The notes under the pieces were generated by a model, which worked only from the letters and a program-made list of their open reading frames with translations, had not been told where the DNA came from and searched no databases. From Hirudo medicinalis (Eukaryota > Annelida > Clitellata > Hirudinida > Hirudinidae): a stretch of 12,581 nt of DNA. Of the stretch, positions 7,916 to 12,581 are shown one piece after another. Within the stretch, counting starts at the first letter, position 1. Each line of letters begins with the position of its first letter. The stretch covers positions 16,929 to 29,509 of the forward strand of contig MPNW01000986.1 in NCBI GenBank assembly GCA_011800805.1, given 5' to 3'. The position numbers and the translations under genes are program-made.

Positions 7916-8075
7916 GATGATGATGATGACGACGACGACGACGATAGTGATGATGACGATGTAATAATGTTAATGATAATGATGATGATGATGATGATGA
8001 TGACGATGTAGTAATGATAATGATTATAATAATAATAATAGTATAATAATAGTATAATAATATAATAATAATCAA
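7916..8075. repeat. GAT/GAC array grading into AAT/ATAATAG array
   Basis: (GATGAC)n at 7916-8020, including a nearly pure (GAT)n stretch at 7978-8003, grades into AAT and TATAATAG units to 8075. The Ser/His/Ile-rich minus-strand frame across it is a repeat product. Confidence 0.9.
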
Positions 8076-8239
8076 TAAATAATTACCGGAACTTATCATA
8101 ATAGATAAATATAAACGAAATTAATGTTAATGCAATATTAATTATTATAAATACATAATAATAAAAATGAATGTAATATTGATCATTGCACCAATCAATA
8201 AATATTTATAATAAATAAATACATAAAAAAAACCCCTAA

Positions 8240-8640
8240 CCTAAGTCCCCGTCGTAAACATGACCCCTGTGCGGTCATAAAGGACCATAACCCCAGCATG
8301 AAATCTTCTCCATGTGTCAACAGGTCCTGAGAAAGTACCCTGCCAGGAATGACTGAATGTCCGCCCATTCAATATCCATACCTCCTCATGACATCCACTG
8401 GCTATGCCTCGTGCCCCAAAGGCGTTCGGGACTAAATTCACGGAATTAATGATGAGTTATTTTAAAGAGGTTTCTATCACGTGGGTAGTCGGTCAAGACT
8501 ATGGAGATTCTACGGCCGTTGAATGGCCGCGGATATGTGGACTAGGGGCCGTGGATGGCGAGCCTAATCCCCCATCGTAGACATGGGCTCATAATAACTT
8601 TGGCTGGAGTGTTTGCCTATCTCTTCATGCGACATCCTAA
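8240..8640. other. GC-richer island, possible degenerate transposon
   Basis: The island stands out against AT-rich DNA on both sides. Related segments occur near its two ends (8244-8262 and 8567-8585, both reading TCCCC..TCGTA.ACATG). It includes a CACGTG E-box and an imperfect hairpin around ACGGCCGTTGAATGGCCGC (8511-8529). No recognisable protein; the 66-codon minus frame (8241-8441) has no family I know. Confidence 0.25.
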
Positions 8641-8687
8641 CGACATGGATTTTCAGAGGAGCTGAAAAATGATCGAGGGATGGAAAA

Positions 8688-8742
8688 GATGGAGAGATTG
8701 ATGGAGGATGGATGAATGATGGGATGGACGGATGGATGGATA
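8688..8742. repeat. Short GGAT/GAAT array
   Basis: Interrupted GATGGA/GATGAAT units, the same family as the longer arrays at 9820-10017, 10360-10480 and 11917-12020. Confidence 0.8.
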
Positions 8743-9041
8743 TTAGAATTAGACGGATGGTGGAATTAGAAACAATGAGAAGGACATGATGAAAAACATA
8801 AAAAAATTCATGATAGCACCGCTATCAATAGTAAAATAATAACAGTCATAACAATAATAATATAATATAATAATAATAATAAAATCCACAAAGGTGATAA
8901 CATCGGTCAATTGCATGACAGAGTCGTGCACTGTGTCACACTTACCATGTAGTAATGCAACACCAGACAACAATTGTCCAATAAAGGGTAAAGCATTTTC
9001 TTGCCAATAAAATGTTAAACCATTACTTTTATCTCACGCAG

Positions 9042-9176
9042 AAAACGCCCTTAAAAGTAGAAATTCAAAAACTCCAGCATCGACTCTTCAATTCTCTCAA
9101 TCTCTCTCCTCTCTCCAAAGCATCAGCATCTCCCAAGAAAAGGAAAGAAGGAAGGATGAATGGCAAGGAAGGATGA
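9042..9176 (+). other. Candidate terminal exon, unproven
   Basis: A good acceptor, CTTTTATCTCACGCAG|A (AG at 9040-9041), is followed by 44 open codons in phase 0, then TGA at 9174-9176 and AATAAA at 9401-9406. The reading includes a short Leu/Val/Ile-spaced helix and a Pro-Lys-Lys-Arg-Lys cluster. No upstream partner exon is visible and another frame is also open, so this may be chance. Confidence 0.15.
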
Positions 9177-9290
9177 GGAGATGTCTGACGATCTGATACG
9201 AGGCTTCAAGCTCAGATCCAAACTCACGCTTCGATGGATTTCGATACTCACTCCCCTGAGGGGTAAATTTGGGGCCGGAAGAGTTTTTTT

Positions 9291-9317
9291 GGGGGGTGGG
9301 TGGGGTGGGGGTGGGGG
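9291..9317 (+). other. G-quadruplex motif
   Basis: Five G-runs of 6, 3, 4, 5 and 5 are each separated by a single T. This far exceeds the usual four runs of three with short loops and predicts a stable parallel G-quadruplex on the + strand. It is preceded by a T7 run. Confidence 0.85.
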
Positions 9318-9487
9318 CTGTGGCAAGAAGGAGTGTGAAAAGGGGAGGTTAGAGATGATTAATTAGTTTGTTTCTGAATTATGTAACAATTTTTATCACT
9401 AATAAACGGGAAATGAGTGGGTGATATTTCAGTCTGCAACGACTATTAGGATGTAAACACAAAATTTTTAGAGGTAATCATGAAAAT

Positions 9488-9521
9488 ATTATTATTATTA
9501 TTATTATTATTATCATCATCA
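9488..9521. repeat. ATT/ATC microsatellite
   Basis: (ATT)n followed by (ATC)n, about 34 bp. Flanks are unique and AT-rich without a gene. A second short GAT/GAG array lies at about 9697-9733. Confidence 0.85.
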
Positions 9522-9819
9522 TATATTATTATCATATGCAACGATAATAAAAATATTTTACCTTGAAACTCATACCTCACCAAGGAAGGTCATTGCCGTA
9601 AAGTAACAAACGATTGAGATCAAGCTAAGCACCAATCAGGTGAACGAACGGATGAGCACGTGACACTTCAAATGATACGTGATTGGCTGATACGTGATGA
9701 TGATGATGGTGATAATGATGAGGAGGAGGAAGAGCAAGAGATGGCAGGAGAAGGTCACATGTGTTTGAATTATAAAGGAAGCTTAGGATAAGGCATGCTC
9801 CAATGGAATTGACGGATGG

Positions 9820-10017
9820 TGAAATGGTGGATGAATGGATGGATGGAAGAAAGGATGGGTGAATGGATGGATGGATGGGTGGATGAAAGGATGGATGGAT
9901 GGATGGAAGGGTGGATGAATGGATGAATGAAAGGATGGATGAATGGATGGATGAATGGATGAATGAAAGGATGGATGAATGGATGGATGAATGGATGAAT
10001 GAAAGGATGGATGAATG
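9820..10017. repeat. GGAT/GAAT array with 36-bp higher-order period
   Basis: Built from GGAT, GAAT and GAAA tetranucleotides. In its second half the marker GAATGAAAGG recurs at 9925, 9961 and 9997, giving an exact 36-bp spacing. The long minus-strand frames with Ile-His-Pro-Ser/Phe units are translations of this array and not a gene. Confidence 0.92.
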
Positions 10018-10355
10018 GAGAAATGTAGGCGAATTGATGAAGCATATCTCTAAAACCGCTTTTCTTAGTCGGTAATACCAATCCCCAGATAACATTATCA
10101 CTGCCATCATCATCATCATCGCCCTCTTTTGCTCTGTCATGGCGACTGAATGGGCGAACGTCGAGGTCTGGAAAAATATTCTCTCCTTCCTCCATATTTG
10201 ATGTCTTTGTTTTCTTAGTGAAGTCATATCTTTAATGAGGTCAAGTCGTTGCCAATGGAGACGCCTGTATTGACGAGTGACCCCGAAGTTCCTGAGTCCT
10301 AAACTGCCGCATAAGGAGGCCTTTATGGCTCGTCGTTTGAGCTCTTGAAAGAGAG
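10018..10355. other. Unique sequence, no gene recognised
   Basis: A short CAT run lies at 10105-10120. The remainder has mixed composition. No splice-supported open frame or RNA gene was seen on either strand. Confidence 0.5.
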
Positions 10356-10359
10356 GGAT

Positions 10360-10560
10360 GGAAGGATGGATGGGTGGATGAGTGGATAGATGGGTGGATG
10401 AGTGGATGGATGGGTGGATGGATTGATTGATGGATGGATGGATTGATTGATGGATGGATGGTTAGATGGATGGATGGATCCACCCATTCTTCCACTCATC
10501 TACCCATTCTTCCACTCATCTTATACTCATTGAATCATCCATTCATCAGCCTATCAACCT
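10360..10560. repeat. GGAT array that switches strand, with 20-bp tandem duplication
   Basis: GGAT/GAGT units run on + to the GGATCC at 10477-10482, then the complement takes over. A 20-bp unit is duplicated in tandem at 10482-10501 and 10502-10521. GGGTGGATGAGTGGA, which occurs twice left of the switch, pairs with TCCACTCATCTACCC on the right with one mismatch, so the DNA could form a long hairpin. Confidence 0.85.
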
Positions 10561-10573
10561 TCATCTCACACGC

Positions 10574-10593
10574 TGAGTCAATCAGTGACGTCA
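10574..10593. promoter_or_regulatory. Adjacent AP-1 and CRE motifs
   Basis: TGAGTCA (10574-10580) and TGACGTCA (10586-10593) are separated by 5 bp, both perfect bZIP consensus sites. No promoter or transcript is visible nearby; a regulatory role is inference. Confidence 0.25.
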
Positions 10594-10687
10594 TCAAAGA
10601 TCCTGCATCAGGCCATCTCCATTTCAGGGGATGTCCTATCGGCTTCATTCCCTTTGATCATGTGAATAAGATGAGATGTGCCCCTCT

Positions 10688-10900
10688 GGTGATGATGATG
10701 ATGATTGCGACGACGACGATGATGATTATAATGACGATGCTTATGATGATGACGATGATGATGATAACATTAACAACAACAATAACATTAACAATACCAA
10801 TGGTAACAATAATAACAATAACAACAACAACAATAGTAACAACAATAATAACATTAACAATAACAATGGTAACAATAACAACAATAACAACAACACAATA
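10688..10900. repeat. GAT/GAC array followed by AAC/AAT array
   Basis: (GAT)n/(GAC)n at 10688-10765, then AAC/AAT/ATT units to 10900. The Asp-then-Asn open frame is a repeat product. Confidence 0.93.
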
Positions 10901-11835
10901 ATGTAATTACTAATTACCAATCCTATTGCATCTATTCTGAGTAATTGCTTATCATTCTATTTGAATAAATAACAATGACAACAATAACCTTTTTAGAAAA
11001 TAAATTATATTTCTGAATAAATTTAAAAATTATGAACAAGTGGAGTACAAAGATTTCGACCGTCGAAATGGCATGGAATAATTGAAGGAAGACATTTGAG
11101 CGTTAATATGGAGGTCCATGGCTAAGGTAAATATAGATTTTAAAACAGATATCGAATTTATATCAAAACAATTTTTATATAATAACATTATTAACAATAA
11201 TTATGCATTCGTCGATCAACAACAACATCATCATAATAATAATAATGATAATGGTAATGACGATACTAATAATAATAATAATAATAATAGCAACAACAAT
11301 AGCAAATATTTATATTTAATTATAATTTTAAATTACACAAAATTGTAACACAATTTACAGTAATTTGTTACAATATAATTTCGAATGATATTATTGCTCA
11401 CGACAGCGTAATAAATATGCACAATATTCGTAACAAGGAGTTGTGGCCTCCTGAATTAGTCCAATAAAATGGACTCAATTTAAAATTTCTCGAAAGGAAT
11501 TCATGAAATTTTTCAAAATATTTTTGCATGCTTTTCAGAAAATAATTGCTAATATTTTCAAACATAACAATAACGATAATAATAATTATTATTTTTATTA
11601 TTTCTAAAAAAAAAATACTCTCGATTTTCTAAATAATCCATTCAAATTGCTTCACAATTTAGAAAATTCCGTTTTAGAAATATAATTAATTATATTTAAA
11701 TTTAAAATAATTCAATTTATAATAAGTTAATTGATCGATTAAAACATTTCTAAAGTTTTAATTGTCAAAAATTATTTTACGAACAAATGATAAAATTCAG
11801 TTGAAATTAATGAATTAATAATAATTATTATAATT
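10901..11835. other. Very AT-rich stretch without a recognised gene
   Basis: It contains an AAC/AAT array at about 11219-11305 and many short AT palindromes. One 76-codon frame (11118-11348) is mostly Asn from the array. No splice-flanked coding segment was seen. Confidence 0.65.
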
Positions 11836-11850
11836 TATTTATTCTTCCAG

Positions 11851-11900
11851 AAAGAGTTCTTCATCAGCAACCATCCATCACTATGGAAACTGAAGTTTAA
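11851..11900 (+). other. Exon-like segment after a strong acceptor, unproven
   Basis: TTTATTTATTCTTCCAG (AG at 11849-11850) is the best pyrimidine-tract acceptor in the window. One frame then reads 15 codons ending Glu-Thr-Glu-Val and TAA (11898-11900), which is a class I PDZ-binding C terminus. It needs a phase 1 upstream exon. The segment is too short to prove. Confidence 0.12.
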
Positions 11901-11916
11901 ATGCCAAAGTTTTGAA

Positions 11917-12020
11917 TGGATGGATGGATAGATGGATGGATGGATGGATGGATGGATGGGTGGATAAGTTAATGACTAAAGTCAACAAATAAATGACTGA
12001 GATTAATAAATGGATGGATG
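11917..12020. repeat. GGAT array, two blocks
   Basis: (GGAT)n with a GATA interruption at 11917-11965 and a shorter block at about 12008-12024. Confidence 0.9.
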
Positions 12021-12036
12021 GAGGATGTGGCCAATA

Positions 12037-12261
12037 AAAGCACTTTTCCATGGAGCATTCCACTTCTATTGGAGTGCAGGACAAATACTTGTCTCCATGT
12101 ACGTCTGAAGACATCAAATAACCAGTGCAAACAATGCTCTCTTCATGGAGCAGACATCCCGCTTCGTCATGTCCATTCAAGAATGAGGCATTAACAAAGT
12201 TAAGTTGTTGGCAACAAAATTGTTGTTTTTGTTGACATTGAGCAACATTGTTGTTGAACAT
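12037..12261 (-). other. Cys-rich open segment on the minus strand, possible exon or pseudogene
   Basis: The reading frame from 12261 has eight Cys in its first 74 residues (9, 16, 17, 36, 45, 62, 69, 74) and balanced composition, then runs into the GGAT array. It does not look like repeat translation. No convincing splice sites flank it and no signal peptide is visible. It may be a relic of an extracellular domain or a transposon fragment. Confidence 0.15.
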
Positions 12262-12262
12262 T

Positions 12263-12272
12263 AATAATAATA

Positions 12273-12303
<31 letters not shown>

Positions 12304-12331
12304 CGACGACGATGATTGTGATGATTATGAT
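12263..12331. repeat. AAT/GAT/GAC array
   Basis: AAT units pass into (GAT)n and (GAC)n. The poly-Asp and poly-Ile/Val frames over it are repeat products. Confidence 0.9.
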
Positions 12332-12456
12332 GTTAGTAATGATGAAGAGATGGTGATGAGGCCGCTTGGTTGTTGTGAGCATGATAGCATAATACCCAGT
12401 CCCAATCACTGCCGGTTGATGAGTACAAAGCAATGTTTGCCGAGATAATTGATCCC

Positions 12457-12581
<125 letters not shown>

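Noticed and set aside
7626..8099. 157-codon minus-strand frame
   Set aside because: More than half is repeat translation and the remainder has no motif or splice support.
9625..10227. 200-codon minus-strand frame with Ile-His-Pro-Ser/Phe units, and its overlapping 141-codon partner
   Set aside because: Both are translations of the GGAT/GAAT array in two frames; the non-repeat ends show no motif.
10434..10906. 155- and 76-codon + frames rich in Met/Thr/Ile or Asp/Asn
   Set aside because: Open only because GAT, GAC, AAC and AAT repeats lack stops in those frames.

Overview
This is eukaryotic DNA, AT-rich and crowded with microsatellites: (GAT)n, (AAT)n, (AAC)n and GGAT/GAAT arrays. It carries one intron-containing gene on the + strand, and the remaining two thirds look intergenic. 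The gene resembles an animal coiled-coil family. Together with tRNA-derived SINE and hAT-type debris, this suggests an invertebrate. Repeat-dense spiralian genomes such as leeches come to mind, but that is an impression and not proof.

Positions 1-4740 hold a four-exon gene: exon 1 at 57-1293, exon 2 at 2399-2618, exon 3 at 3073-3365, exon 4 at 3952-4349. The splice phases chain without conflict (1, 2, 1) and give a 715-residue product. It is Gln/His- and Ser/Asn-rich, with one coiled coil near residues 226-293 and another at the C terminus (653-712). The C-terminal segment carries the pattern W-x2-EK-x2-VI-x-YQK-x-LQ-x2-Y, which I recall from the end of the LZTS/N4BP3 (Fez1-domain) proteins. 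Intron 1 contains a SINE-like insertion and GAT arrays, intron 2 a 23-bp AT-rich minisatellite, and intron 3 AAT and ATG arrays. The 3' UTR holds several AATAAA signals.

Positions 4740-12581 contain no gene I can defend. They hold CAT/TCATCG repeats (4950-5130), a CACTT minisatellite (5143-5260), and a 52-bp hAT-like miniature element with a perfect 8-bp target-site duplication (5936-6003). Next come likely transposon debris (about 6040-7460 and 8240-8640), a G-quadruplex motif (9291-9317), GGAT/GAAT arrays with a 36-bp higher-order period (9820-10017), and a strand-switching GGAT/ATCC array (10360-10560). The window then has AAC/AAT and GAT arrays and ends inside a perfect (ATG)n run of 125 bp. 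A few weak exon-like segments are listed with low confidence.

I found no evidence of a novel multi-gene system. The most informative items are the gene model, the tiny hAT-like element and the SINE.
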